Origin: Adineta steineri
Taxonomy: Eukaryota; Rotifera; Eurotatoria; Adinetida; Adinetidae
DNA length: 64,000 nucleotides
Reading direction: 5' to 3'
Assembly: GCA_905250115.1 (NCBI GenBank)
Contig: CAJNOI010000035.1
Coordinates: forward strand, 563,885-627,884
In this document: piece by piece, positions 13,477 through 26,835 of the stretch
Position numbering within the stretch: position 1 is the first letter of the stretch
Layout of the letters: each line of letters begins with the position of its first letter
Program-made: the position numbers and the translations under genes
Notes under the pieces: generated by a model
Database searches by the model: none
What the model was told of the DNA's origin: nothing
Seen by the model: the letters and a program-made list of their open reading frames with translations, nothing else

Positions 13477-14419
13477 TTTAATTTTTATTTTCTTCATGGT
13501 CTTTCCCTTAAGTCTTTCTTTCGTTAATATCTGTTAGCTTAAAAAGAAAGTTTATATTTTTTTTCTTTGTGCCTATGTGTATATATATTTGTGTGTGTGT
13601 GTGTGTGTGTGTATATGCCCATTGAGACAAAAAAATATGAAGAAAACAGAAGTAAGCAACAAATATAATGTGTCTTTCTTTCATGTTTCTTTGTTTTTTT
13701 TCTCTCTTTTTGTTATTTGTGTTGATGTTTGAGGAATTATCATTCTAGATATGTTCAATTTATTGATTGGTATTAAAACAAAATGGAACAAAAAATGTGT
13801 ATTTATATCATATGAAATCAAATGAGTTATTTTTGAGATAAATATCATGTCAAAATCTTTCTAGTTTAGTTTTTCTAAGACAGGATAAATATTGAACAAG
13901 TTGTGTTTCTAATACTAATAGATATACATCCAATTCGACGATAAATTGATTTCATTTATGAACTATTCAAGTAGTTCAAACCGTATTGAGTATTTAAATA
14001 ATCGTCTAAGTATTTCTTGATATTTAAGAGAGACGAAATGAATATTCTAAGATTGAGTTGAATTCTACTAATATGGTTAAAGTTTTTCCAGAATGTCTTC
14101 AGTAAAGCATCGCACTGAGTGAGAGTGGGGCGGAATGGAAGACACCTCATCAAGACCCTAGTAGATCTTGATGAATTATTTTCTAACTCATTTCCATTCT
14201 GAACTCAGTCTATGTTTATTATTTAGTAGCTTTCATTACTGTGGCAAACTTTCTATTGATTGTGTGAAAAGATTCAAATCTATCCATTCAATGATAAATT
14301 GGCAAAAATAATCTTTTTGAATATTCATTATATCGATTGTTCATTTCATAATAAAGAATAGTTGATGAAATATCTATAGAACGTTTAGTTTGAACAAAAT
14401 TTTATACTGCTTTTCAGAT
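13477..14419. other. Intergenic, INTS1 to PSMC3
   Basis: INTS1 3' flank and PSMC3 upstream region. It contains a (GT)11 microsatellite at 13591-13612 and T-rich tracts. Open frames here are short and look like noise. Confidence 0.5.
14412..14419 (+). promoter_or_regulatory. Splice-acceptor-like site 2 bases before PSMC3 ATG
   Basis: TTTCAG ends at 14417 and the ATG begins at 14420. An acceptor this close to the start marks either a 5'-leader intron or a spliced-leader trans-splice site. Rotifers are known to use spliced-leader trans-splicing, so the latter is plausible but not shown by sequence alone. Confidence 0.45.
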
Positions 14420-16416
<1,997 letters not shown>

Positions 16417-16563
16417 TAGAATCAAGTATTTTCTTCGTCTTTTTTTTATAGTTAATTCAATCTTTCGTTTGTATTGCTCTATTTTCTTCTTGTCTTTTAA
16501 AACGTTAATAAAAAAAAACACATTAAACTATATAAATATATACTTAAATCATAATTATATCTA

Positions 16564-17033
16564 TCATTGATGATTATTATGTTCATCTTCAGTTGGAGAT
16601 TTTACTGCGGATGATAACCATAATTTTAATGACTCTCGTTTTTTTCCATGTACAACTGGTATCATTGATTGAAGACTTTTGGCTTGAATAAGAAATGAAT
16701 AATCTGTTAGGTTGAAGACATCCGCGCTGGAAAGATTGGTGTTATTATTTGGACCAAAATATCCTGTGTAAATAAAATAAATGATTGTGTAAATAAAAAA
16801 GGATATCTTTTACGATAATGCGCAATATTTCCGACTCCAATTCCAACACCAGCACCTATTGTAACAGCTGCTAATGCACCAAGAAAAAAAATTCCAAATC
16901 GACGTGCTGCTCGATCACTTAAGCAAAAGAAAAACAATTAATTAAATAAAATATTATTCTTTTTAAGATACCCTTGAACTGAAGGATTTATAGTTTGAGG
17001 TATAAGTACTACTGGTGGTTGATTAACTTGCAT
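16564..17033 (-). CDS. Small single-pass membrane protein, unknown family
   Basis: Three exons in transcription order 16972-17033, 16814-16917 and 16564-16763 join in phase to about 121 residues. The N-terminus is MQVNQPPVVLIPQTINPSVQG, then basic DRAARR. One Gly/Ala-rich hydrophobic segment follows (FFLGALAAVTIGAGVGIGVG, about residues 30-50), then a polar tail with NNNT and a Lys/Ser-rich end. The hydrophobic helix after a basic cluster suggests membrane insertion without a cleaved signal. It is divergently oriented from the RING gene at 17532, with a shared 500-bp upstream region. I do not recognise it. Consistent splice sites and uninterrupted frame are the support. Confidence 0.55.
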
Positions 17034-17531
17034 TATGATTAATTTTCAATCGAAACTTCTAGTTTATTTTAAATATAAACTCGTGCGATACCTTTGAAGA
17101 CAATGATCAAAATATTCGACATTGTTATTTACTTCTCCTTCATATTCAATGACAAAATACAAATCCATATTTCTACAAGTTACGCATCATCGATTTATAG
17201 AAAAATGTCGCTCATTTTTCGCTAATCAAACAATCTTTCTTAACATCTTGTTAGTAACATTGATTCTGAAACCTTACAAATTACATAATACTTTCTTTCT
17301 TAAAGACATATAATCATTTAAAATGTCAATAGCTAATTACAAACAACTGAGAAGAATTATTTTTAAGTAGACGATTGAAGGTCATAGAAAAAAAGCATGT
17401 TATTATTCGTTCGTATGAAGGTTATCAAATTAGCATGTAATATATCATTCTGAAATAGAAAATTCTTTTTTGCATTAAAAAAAATAAACTTTTAGAAAAA
17501 AATATAATTGCGCGCTGTTTGTTAATAGAGA
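17034..17531. other. Divergent intergenic region
   Basis: Shared upstream region of the minus-strand membrane protein and the plus-strand RING protein, AT-rich. No specific element is recognised. Confidence 0.45.
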
Positions 17532-18059
17532 ATGTTTATCACCATTGTCTTTGTTCTAATATGGATAAATCTATTGAATAGATATTCTATATTTCAATTC
17601 AATATACTTTTCATTTTTACATTTCTTATTGATTTTGTATTGATTTCTTCTTATTTATCATTGCCTTGGTATCGTGTCAATAATAATCAATTGATTTTTT
17701 GGCCTTATATATCAAATAGATCTTTATTTATTCAGCAAAATCATACTTTACTATCAAAAGAGTATACATTTAAAAATCAATTACAAAATAAAGTTCGACG
17801 TTTAATGTTTTTAAACATACAGAATCTATTTCGAAAGACTATATTACACACAAATAATAATAATAATTCTTCATTGTTTAATTATCGTTGTCCTATATGT
17901 TTTAATAATGAACAATATTCATTTCGATGGATTGCATTAGGATGTGGTCATATTTTATGTTCATTATGTACTCAAAATCTTTATTCTGGTAATAAACCTA
18001 TTTGTCCTAATTGTCGATCACCTATTATTCTTTCTGATCTAACAATTCTTTATATTTAA
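17532..18059 (+). CDS. Membrane-anchored RING finger protein, putative E3 ligase
   Basis: Single exon, 175 residues. Two hydrophobic N-terminal stretches (about residues 2-14 and 22-46) probably anchor it in a membrane. A C-terminal C3HC4-type RING follows: CPIC near residue 120, then CGHILCSLC and CPNC. RING domains of this type recruit E2 enzymes for ubiquitin transfer, so E3 activity is inferred from family knowledge. It is intronless, unlike most neighbours. The family beyond RING is not identified. A first Met at 17532 places the hydrophobic segment at the extreme N-terminus, consistent with a signal anchor. Confidence 0.7.
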   Translation: MFITIVFVLIWINLLNRYSIFQFNILFIFTFLIDFVLISSYLSLPWYRVNNNQLIFWPYISNRSLFIQQNHTLLSKEYTFKNQLQNKVRRLMFLNIQNLFRKTILHTNNNNNSSLFNYRCPICFNNEQYSFRWIALGCGHILCSLCTQNLYSGNKPICPNCRSPIILSDLTILYI

Positions 18060-18567
18060 GACATTGTCAAGTTAATAGTCAATTGACATTCGTCTTCTAT
18101 TAATTTTTTTAAACTATTTTTCTCTTCCTTTCTTAAGTAAAAATGAAAAAATAATGCATCTATAACATTTTAAATAATAGATTTAAATGGAATACTACCA
18201 ATTGAAAAATAAGTAAACAACAAAAATGTTCGGTATTTAATTTTATAAAAACAGACATATGAAATCTATAATTCTCTCTCTCTTACTTTCAACGATTGAT
18301 TGTTCCTTCGTTAGTTGATAAATGTTGTTCTAATATGTTAGAAAAATAAAAAAAAAGGAGACGAAGAAATAAATTATTACATTAAAAAAAAAGATCAATC
18401 ATTTAAAAAAATTGGAAGTAAGTTAGAATATTTATTTTTGTCAGCATTCAATCAACGACAAAAATACTTACATTTTTTTTTCAAACAAAAATGAAGAACA
18501 AATTTTTAGTTTGATCAAACATATTCCCGATCTATATATCAAGTTAATCAAAGAAAACGATACAAAA
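18060..18567. other. Intergenic, RING gene to EF-hand gene
   Basis: AT-rich, with A and T homopolymer tracts. No gene is seen. Confidence 0.45.
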
Positions 18568-21500
18568 ATGTATAGTACATATATGCCTGTGATCGATCAT
18601 CATGGTATTTATAGTAAAAAACGAATGAATATACAACCGTTGGTAAGTTTTTTAATTAATTAGATAATTTGATATAAATAAATAATTTGACAAATATTTT
18701 TTCTAGTTACCAATTCCTGTTAGTTATGCAACAGCAGCTATACCAACATACGCACCGTTTGGTACTGAATATACACCTGATCAAAAAGTGAAAATAGTCG
18801 GTGGTCGTCAAATAACAATGTCTGATTCGAATGCTCATAATTTTAACTATACAAATGGATCATTAACAAAACAGTTGTAAGTTACATATAAGAAATTAAT
18901 ATGTTAGTTCTTACAAGAAGAAAGAAACGAAAAAGTCTATTTTTGATTGATTCTATTGATTTTAAAAACGAGGAAAAATCAAAATTCTATTATAACTAAA
19001 TAAAGAACACGCGTATATTCTTCCTGTTCTCTTTCTTTTCTTCTTGTATAAAACACATTCACCAATCAGTAAAAAAATAAAGTTACCCAAGCAACTGACT
19101 TTGCTATTCTTTGTCGACGATAAAAAAAGACAGAGCCGTAACAACAACAAACATATATATATATATACGCTTATAAAAGAAAAGTACGACGGTATTTCGT
19201 GTCTACTGACAACGTATCATATTCGTTCAATTAAAGAGAAGATCGTTTTTCTTTTTTGAGTATTTCATATTGAAATGTCTTTTACACGTTCTCAACCTGT
19301 ATCAAGTCATGTCTAGTGAGATAATTCTTTCTAATTACAATCAATTAATGTTCATATATTTTTTTAGTGATCCAGATTTAGCACCAACAAAATCTATTCA
19401 ACATGTTCATGCAATCGATCAAGCTCAATGGCCACAACAAAATAGACAAAGATTTGATACAACTTATCGTACTGAATATATCAATCGTATTCGACATCCA
19501 GTATGTATTCATTAAAATCAGATTCTCTTCACAGATAAAAAAACGAGTGAATTATTTACTAAGAAAACGATATCATAATATCTATCTAGGAGTATAATCC
19601 ATGGTATCAACAACCGGTAATTAAAATTAATTGCTAAATCTTCATCAATATTCTTATTATTGCTACTACACATTTTCTCTGCTATGATTGATATTCAGTG
19701 AAATTCTTTTTAAAAAGAAAAAGAAAACTAATACAACTCGGTATTCTCAAAAACTCTTTACATCTAAGTATACTTCTTTTAAGGCAATAAAATTAATTTT
19801 TTTCTTTGATAATGTCATTCATAATGTATGTGAATATTCTCAGTCTATTCTATTCTCACACTTATTACTTTTGTCTTATATCAATCTTTCTCGATCATAA
19901 TTAATTAAACTATTCTATTACAAAATGAATTTTATTCGATTGTATTAGCACTAGTTTGATTTGATTCTCTTGGTGAAAAAATTATTTACATAAATATTCT
20001 ATCACCATGTTTTTTTTATTTCTATTAAAAAATTAATTTCTTTTTTTCAAATAGAATGAAGCTGCACGACCAGTTCGACAACAAAAAAGTTCACTGAATA
20101 ATTTCTTTGTATTACCACCAATTGCTTCACAAACAACTAGAACAGATGGTCAACAACAACAACCATATGTAGATCAAGAAGTACCAAGTAATCAAATGAT
20201 GTCTAATGGTATACCACCAATAAATTTTTATGGACAACAACAAGGAATGATGAATAACGGAGATACATATTTACCTGAAGAACCTGTTTTATTAACTGAT
20301 TATGAAGAACAACGTTTAAGTGAACAAATTCGTACACAATTAGGAAATCCAACAATTATTGATAGATTAAAATTATTTTATGAAGAATTAGCTAAATATG
20401 ACCCAAATGTAACAAACTTTGTGCATTATTCAAATATTCAATTAGTTGCTTCACAACTTGGAGTAAGTTTCTTTCCCTTCTTTTATTAAAAATTATTTTT
20501 CTTTTGTAGTTAAATCTTGATGAAGATACATTGCGGTTTGCTATGTGTAAGTTTGTTTCACCTAATCAAGGACGTGGTTATGTTAATTATGAGGATTTGA
20601 TTCGATATTTTGGCAAATGTCTATCAGCTATATATCCGAATCAATATGGGTGAGTAATGTTTTCTATAAATTCAACTTAAAAAAAGAATCCAGATAAAAA
20701 GAAAAAGATAGTCATTTTTTTGATTCAGTCCTTCACGGTCTTATGATTCTCCGATGTATCAAAATCCGAATTTTTATGGTTATCAACAACATCGATATCG
20801 ATATCAATACGAACCTAACCAAAAGTTTAATTATCCCTAACCTTTTTTTCATCACTACCTTTAAATGTCTAAAAACGAAAGTTTAAAATTGAATATAGTG
20901 CATTCTATTTGTTTTTTTTTGTGTTCGTAATACAAATATATTCTAAAATATATACCAAAAGCACACTATCTTATTTCGGTGTTGTCAGTTGTCACTTTAT
21001 AGGAGCCGACAGTACCAGCATGGTAAGTTCTGGTCACTGCATTCCAGACACCATCAATTTATCTCTCAAGGGTAGGTATTATAATATAAATTTTTCAAAA
21101 AAAAAATAAAATCCTGATCTTTTTTTTATAATGCTTACCCACCATTCTCTCTCCTTCGATTTATTTGTTTTCCTCAAATAACATGAATTTTACTGTATTG
21201 ATATTCATCATTAACCTCTAACATTTATCTATATGAATATATATTGATTAGTCTATCGACAATGTTCAAAGTTTACTGATTGAATCAATACAGCGAAGTT
21301 CCTGTTTCCTTTTTTTCTCGCTCCTTAACTTTTGCTTGCATGTACATTGCGCAGCATGCAACGATTTTAAAATGCATGATGTTCAATACTTAGTAGAATC
21401 AATTCCTATGCTACTTAATTTCTATTTTCGTTGTAATATATTATTTTTTATGAAATAGTTTACAACAAAATTTAAATACAACAAATACGAATGGTTTTTA

Positions 21501-22513
21501 TAATCAACCGCTTAATCAACAAAATCCGTATCAAACAGGAATGAGAGTTGATAATAAGGATGATGGTAGTTTTGACCCTGATGAACGACAAATTCGCAAT
21601 TTATTAAAACAAAATATAAAAAATATTGAGTATAATGGTCAAATTGATTTTAATAAATTATATAATGAATTACGTATTGCTGATCGAAGTCAAACTGGTG
21701 TTTTAAATCAACATCAAATTGAAGAAGTTGTTTATAAAGTTCGTATACCATTACAACGTTCATTGATATTTCAAATACTTGAAAAACATTGCAAAGCTTA
21801 CGCAAAATTATATAAGTAGATATAGATATATATTCTCTAATAAATTAATTTTATATAATTAATTAAATAGATGGGATGCTTTTGTTCAATATTTACAACA
21901 ACAAATTGCTGATATGAATAATGTGCAACCAGATCAATCAAATCCAATGTATACACAAGTAAAATAGAAAAAAAAGACATTTATTGAGATAATAGAAAAA
22001 TTTCATCTTTAGAATAATAATAATAATAATAATAATTCAACTCGTAATCAATTGCTTGAACAACTTCGAAGAGAATACAAAGAAAAAGATCGTATACAAA
22101 TTATTGAAAATTATGCTATAGATAATAATGTATCACGATTAGTAAATAAATCAATATTTTATAAAGTATACAAAATAACAATGTTTTAATCGTTTCATTC
22201 TAGGATCCTAATAATCCAACAGCATGGTTTTCACGTTTTCTACGTTTTGCTAATGCTATGTATGGTCATCGTACTAGTACAGTTAGAGAACGTATGTTTA
22301 GAAGAAAAAGAAAACATCAATAAAAATTTCTCATTTTTTTTCTTTTCAGAAGAATATGTATTACCTCGACAAGAAGCACTTCGACATTTCCGTGCTTATA
22401 ATCATGTATATGATTTAAAAATCGAAGAAGATAAATTACAACGAGTACTTGATTCATGTGCTAGAAATGCAAATATTTCTATCGATGATTCACTTAAACA
22501 GTTTGCTAAATGA
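18568..22513 (+). CDS. EF-hand protein, C1orf87-like
   Basis: Long isoform exons: 18568-18642, 18707-18876, 19368-19500, 19590-19616, 20055-20462, 20510-20649, 21459-21815, 21871-21958, 22013-22141, 22204-22291, 22350-22513. They give about 592 residues. The N-terminal half is Gln/Asn/Pro-rich and disordered. A helical block around LSEQIRTQL...IDRLKLFYEEL precedes an EF-hand-like pair (FVSPNQGRGYVNYEDLIRYF). A second EF-hand region (ADRSQTGVLNQHQIEEVVY, then WDAFVQYLQQQ) follows, and a poly-Asn run precedes the C-terminal helices. The architecture resembles metazoan C1orf87, an EF-hand protein of about 546 residues; this is a tentative match from memory. Calcium ligands in the loops are incomplete, so binding is uncertain. 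An alternative terminal exon lies at 20729-20840. Confidence 0.6.
20729..20840 (+). other. Possible alternative terminal exon of the EF-hand gene
   Basis: TTGATTCAG at 20720-20728 is a good acceptor. Sequence after it joins the donor at 20650 in the same phase (completing a Gly codon) and stays open to TAA at 20838-20840, encoding a Tyr/Gln/Asn-rich tail. The acceptor at 21457-21458 has the same phase and extends to the long isoform. Both appear usable, so the gene may make a short and a long product. Confidence 0.45.
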
Positions 22514-25513
22514 GCATATTTCTTTTTATTATATCTTTTGAAGATGCTTTTTTTCTTGTTAAAAAAATATTGAAACTGATTGTCGATAATTATGTTATGA
22601 ATTAGTATGATTAAATCCGAGATCATCTTATTTTTAAAGTATTAATTTCAGAAATAGAGCTTTGTTTATATGCAATCTTATCTCACACGAAAGGATTATT
22701 TTTCCATATATATATAAATAATTGTTTTTGCGCAATTATATTTTCATAGACTATGAAGAAAGATTCTAAACAATGAAATAACCGGTAAAATTCTAATTTA
22801 TGAAAATGCCCTCGAGGAAAAAGACAAATTTCAAAGTAAAAACATTTCTATTTCTTCTTCACGTAATACGTCCAATTATTCACCTATGTATTTATTTGAC
22901 GTAAAAATATCACTTGAAAATTTAGTTAAAAAAAAGAGAAGAAAGAGTTGCGTATAATGCCGAAAATTATCAACATAAGTACTATGTAATGCAAATATCG
23001 TACAAATTCGTATTTTAAATACATTATCAGATATTAAAAGAAAAAGTATTGTATTAATCTTTCGAGGCTACAATAATAAATTGATAAAAAAAAAAGAAGA
23101 TATCAATATTCTTTGATGTACATATAACCTGTCAATTAACTATATCTTGATGTCTTTTTTATATGAGAATAATTGTTTTTTCAATGTTTTTAATTATATC
23201 TGTAAAAATACAGATAATTATCTTCGTTATTATTTTTCTATGAGATAGAGCTTTGATTAAAATTTTACATTTTCCTCTCGATCTGATATTTTGAATATAG
23301 AAGAAATGTAAGTATAATATTTTGTTAGTTATTTGTCATAGATGTATAGTAAGCCATTTTGATCAATGTACAATACAGTGTGTCTCTGTAGTGCACTTTT
23401 TTTTTCTTCCCAACTAAACTTAAGAGTAGAATGATGCCGCTGCATACTGATTACCATGGCTTGAAATGTGTAAGTAGTCGGAATAAAGAAGGCTTCGTTA
23501 TGTCTATGTGTAGACGACACATACATGTACATGTGAATGGTGAGTGATTGCTTTTTAGATTACTATCGAGAGAAACAAAAACGTATTTATAGAGAGAGAA
23601 GAAAACATTTTCGTTATTGTTGTCAAAGCAGAGGCAAAAAAAAAGGACCTTGGAGAAGCAATTAGAATATACTATAATACTTTTCTTATTTTTTCTCCTT
23701 CGATTACTATTATCGCATACTGAGAATATGAGGGTCAATCAAATATAATTATTTTGATCGCTTTTCTTTTTTTTTTCTTCTTCCATATATGTCAATACAA
23801 CTGTATATTTTGCTGAATCTAATCCATTTTATCTTCACAAAATAATAATTAAATTGACAGTAACAACAATAATAATAAAAGAAATAACAATAATTATCCT
23901 TAGTTATAAAAATAAATTTCTTTTTATATATATATATATATACATAGGCACGAACAGGATTTCATTGCATTAACAAGGATAAAACGACGATTATGACTCG
24001 GCATTTATAATGATCTTATCGATGCAATATAAAATTTATTTCAATAGATGTAAATAGATACGTATGTATTCACAAATCGATTTTCAACCTTCATCAATGA
24101 ATATTTATATTATGAAATGATGAATATAGATGTGTAAATGAGCAACAGAGTCATGTTCCGTTGCACTCGAGTGCCAACATATACTCGGGTAATACATATA
24201 CACACACACATACACACATATATATATATATATATATATGTAATGTCGTTTTTTCTTTCGTTCTCTTATCTCTAAGGCTCGATCTTTGAGGCAGGTTGCT
24301 ATCATTAAAAAACACAGAAAGAATGAAAAAGAGAAAAAAAGCGATGATCTTAATGTCAAATTCCGACTATCCTACGTCCGTATTCAGCAATCTCTCTTCC
24401 GCTCTCTGTCATTTTTGGTCATTACCGTATGTATACTGTCATTTTGATTTCTTTTCTATTGCTACTTTTTTTGTTTCTTCTTTGTCTTCTTATTCTTCTT
24501 CTCCATCTTGGACACATGTGTATGTTTTTTCTTATTCTTCATTCATTCTAAGACGCAGAATTTATTTGTTGAAAAAAAAAGAAGAAAGAAACCAAGTTGA
24601 GAACCGCATGTCGAGCATCGTTTTTCGTCTAATATTACTACATTCTTTCATGTGTTATTTATTGTCGAACAATCTATTACTAGTATTGAATTGAACAATA
24701 TTAAAAGCAATTTGTTCATTCTAGTAAGAAAAAAAATCAATCAACACTTTGTTATTTTTACTAATCGTATTACAATCGGATGACGAATGATAGAACACTT
24801 TGTATTCTGCTTTTTTTCTTGCATGCCTTGAGAATAGAAATGAAAACATTCTAAGCATAACCTTGTCTTTTCGCTGTCAAACAGTTGCTTGAGGTATCAA
24901 AATCAGTATATATATATATATATATATGTATATAAATATAAACGAATATATATATATATATACGCCCTTACTACCTTGCCTTTCCACTTCAGTTTTCACC
25001 ACATTATACGAATAATAAAGTGTTTCAACAAATATTTGACAGTGTTGTAACTAAAAAAAAAAGGAGAGGAGAAAGTCGAAGTATAGGATGCTGCAAGTTT
25101 TTGTCGATAAAAAAAAGAGAGAGACAGAGAGAAAGGAAGAGAGAGGGAGAGTCATAAAAATAGTGATGTATATGTCACCTGAGTTGAGTAGACATACATG
25201 TATATACATCTATCAACATCTATAGAATTATCCAAATGAATAATTGACATCCATATATTGTTATGTCAAGGTTAGTTTACATATAAGTATATTGCTTTTG
25301 AGTAATTACAATAAGAAACATATCCGTCTATTGTGAATTTGTTGACAATCGATCGTACGTTAGGGAAAAGTAATAAATTTCAGGCGCCCGTCAGTCATAC
25401 AGTTCTATTCTATTGTATATGATAAAATGCAGACAACTAGAATGCTTTTCCTTCCTTTTTTTATATTTTAGATGTGAATATTTGATTAAGTATAAATATA
25501 AAGATAATACGTA
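22514..25513. other. 3-kb intergenic region with microsatellites
   Basis: AT-rich. It holds a (CA)n/(TA)n tract at about 24197-24240 and another (TA)n-rich stretch at about 24907-24962, plus purine-rich GAGAGA sequence near 25113-25152. Several open frames of 60-130 codons exist, but their composition is that of simple sequence. I found no recognisable gene. A TATTTTAG at about 25464-25471 is a likely leader acceptor for the next gene. Confidence 0.5.
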
Positions 25514-26835
25514 ATGGATCCTTTTGATTATGATAATTCATCATCGGTTAGTCGTCTTAATTCAATAGAAGGAATACAATTTGATGGACGAGCATATGCA
25601 CTTTATGGTAAGAATAATTCTAATCTATGTTAATGATTTATTTTTGTTATTGTTTTAGACTCTAATTTTAAAATTCATGATACACTTACTATAAATTTTC
25701 AAATACAAACATTTACTCAAAATGGTTTACTATTATGGATTGGAGATAGTTTACCAGAATCAAGTTTTACAATTGAAATTCAAAATCGACAAGTAAGAGT
25801 TTCAATAGATAGTAATCGATTTCACATATATATTTTCTATGCATAATATATGCATTATTAAAAATTAATAAAAACATATTCAAGGTTTGACATTGTAATT
25901 TTTGATGTCTATCTTGACATCACCGTTTTTTTTTTGAGAAATCACACAAAAACATTTACAATCACTGACTATTATTTTCTCATAAATAAAAAATCATTTA
26001 TTTTCGATAAATTATTAGATTGTTACAGTTAGTAAATCATAGTGTTTTCTGTAAAAAACAATATTAGTTATACCGAGAAAATAAGTATCAGAATACTTAA
26101 TTATTTCATCTATTTTTCTAGCTTATAGCTCGAGCTGTTGTACGAGGTCAACCATTCAGTGTTCGTACAAATTTTACAAAAAATCGTTTATGCGATGGTG
26201 TTTGGCATTGTGTACAAGTACGTCTTGATGGTAGTCTCTTATCAATGAAAGTTGATAAACGACAATTTACAAAAACAGAACCACGTATAAATTCAATTGA
26301 TATGCGTGGTCCACTTTTTATTGCTGGTTACGCAGAGAATTATTCGCCGCCATATTTATCTGTTCGTACTCAAAATTTTTTTCATGGAAGTATACGTAAT
26401 TTAAGGGTTAATAATAAGCAAGTTGATTGGCTCACACCACGAAATAGTGGTTTTGCAGCTGCTACACCCGAATTTCATCGATATAGTTCCGAAGGTACAT
26501 CAAATAATATTCGACCATTTACAAGTTTATCGGCAGCAACATCAGGATTTCCTCGATATAGTCCAGAAACTATAATAAATAATGTTCGATCAGTTCCAAG
26601 TTCGTCAGCAACAACATCAGGATTTCCTCGATATAGTCCAGAAACTACAATAAATAATGTTCGATCAGTTCCAAGTTCGTCAGCAGCAACATCAGGATTT
26701 CCTCGATATAGTCCAGAAACTATAATAAACAATATTCGATCATTTCCAAGTTCGTCAACAGCAACAAATCAGGGATATGAAACAGCATCATTTGCAACGT
26801 CATCTACTTACAGTGGTAGAAGAAAAGTTCTGTAA
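25514..26835 (+). CDS. Laminin-G domain protein with C-terminal tandem repeats
   Basis: Exons 25514-25607, 25659-25792 and 26122-26835, about 313 residues. Residues about 20-190 form one laminin-G/concanavalin-like domain: FDGRAYALYD, NGLLLWIGD, FSVRTNFTKNRLCDGVWHCV, then FFHGSIRNLRVNNKQVDW. These are hallmarks of LamG domains of neurexin, agrin and laminin type, which bind glycans or proteins outside cells. No signal peptide or transmembrane helix is visible, which is odd for an extracellular fold. The C-terminal 110 residues consist of a 25-residue repeat (SGFPRYSPETIINN core). An upstream leader exon is likely, but stops precede this ATG, so the coding start seems fixed. Confidence 0.75.
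26458..26775 (+). repeat. 75-bp in-frame coding tandem repeat
   Basis: Units begin at about 26458 (diverged), 26533, 26608 and 26683 with a truncated start of a fifth at 26758. Each encodes 25 residues with a GFPRYSPE core. The last three copies are near-identical at the DNA level, which indicates recent expansion or ongoing homogenisation. Confidence 0.9.

Noticed and set aside
13591..13612. (GT)11 repeat considered as a regulatory Z-DNA element
   Set aside because: Simple microsatellite in a 3' flank. Nothing else supports a regulatory role.
24105..24694. Overlapping 84- and 132-codon frames on both strands
   Set aside because: They translate microsatellite and T-rich sequence (Ser/Phe/Tyr-rich, low complexity). 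No splice or family support.
26475..26732. 85-codon antisense frame across the LamG repeat
   Set aside because: It is a by-product of the 75-bp tandem repeat in the coding strand, with no independent start context or family signature.
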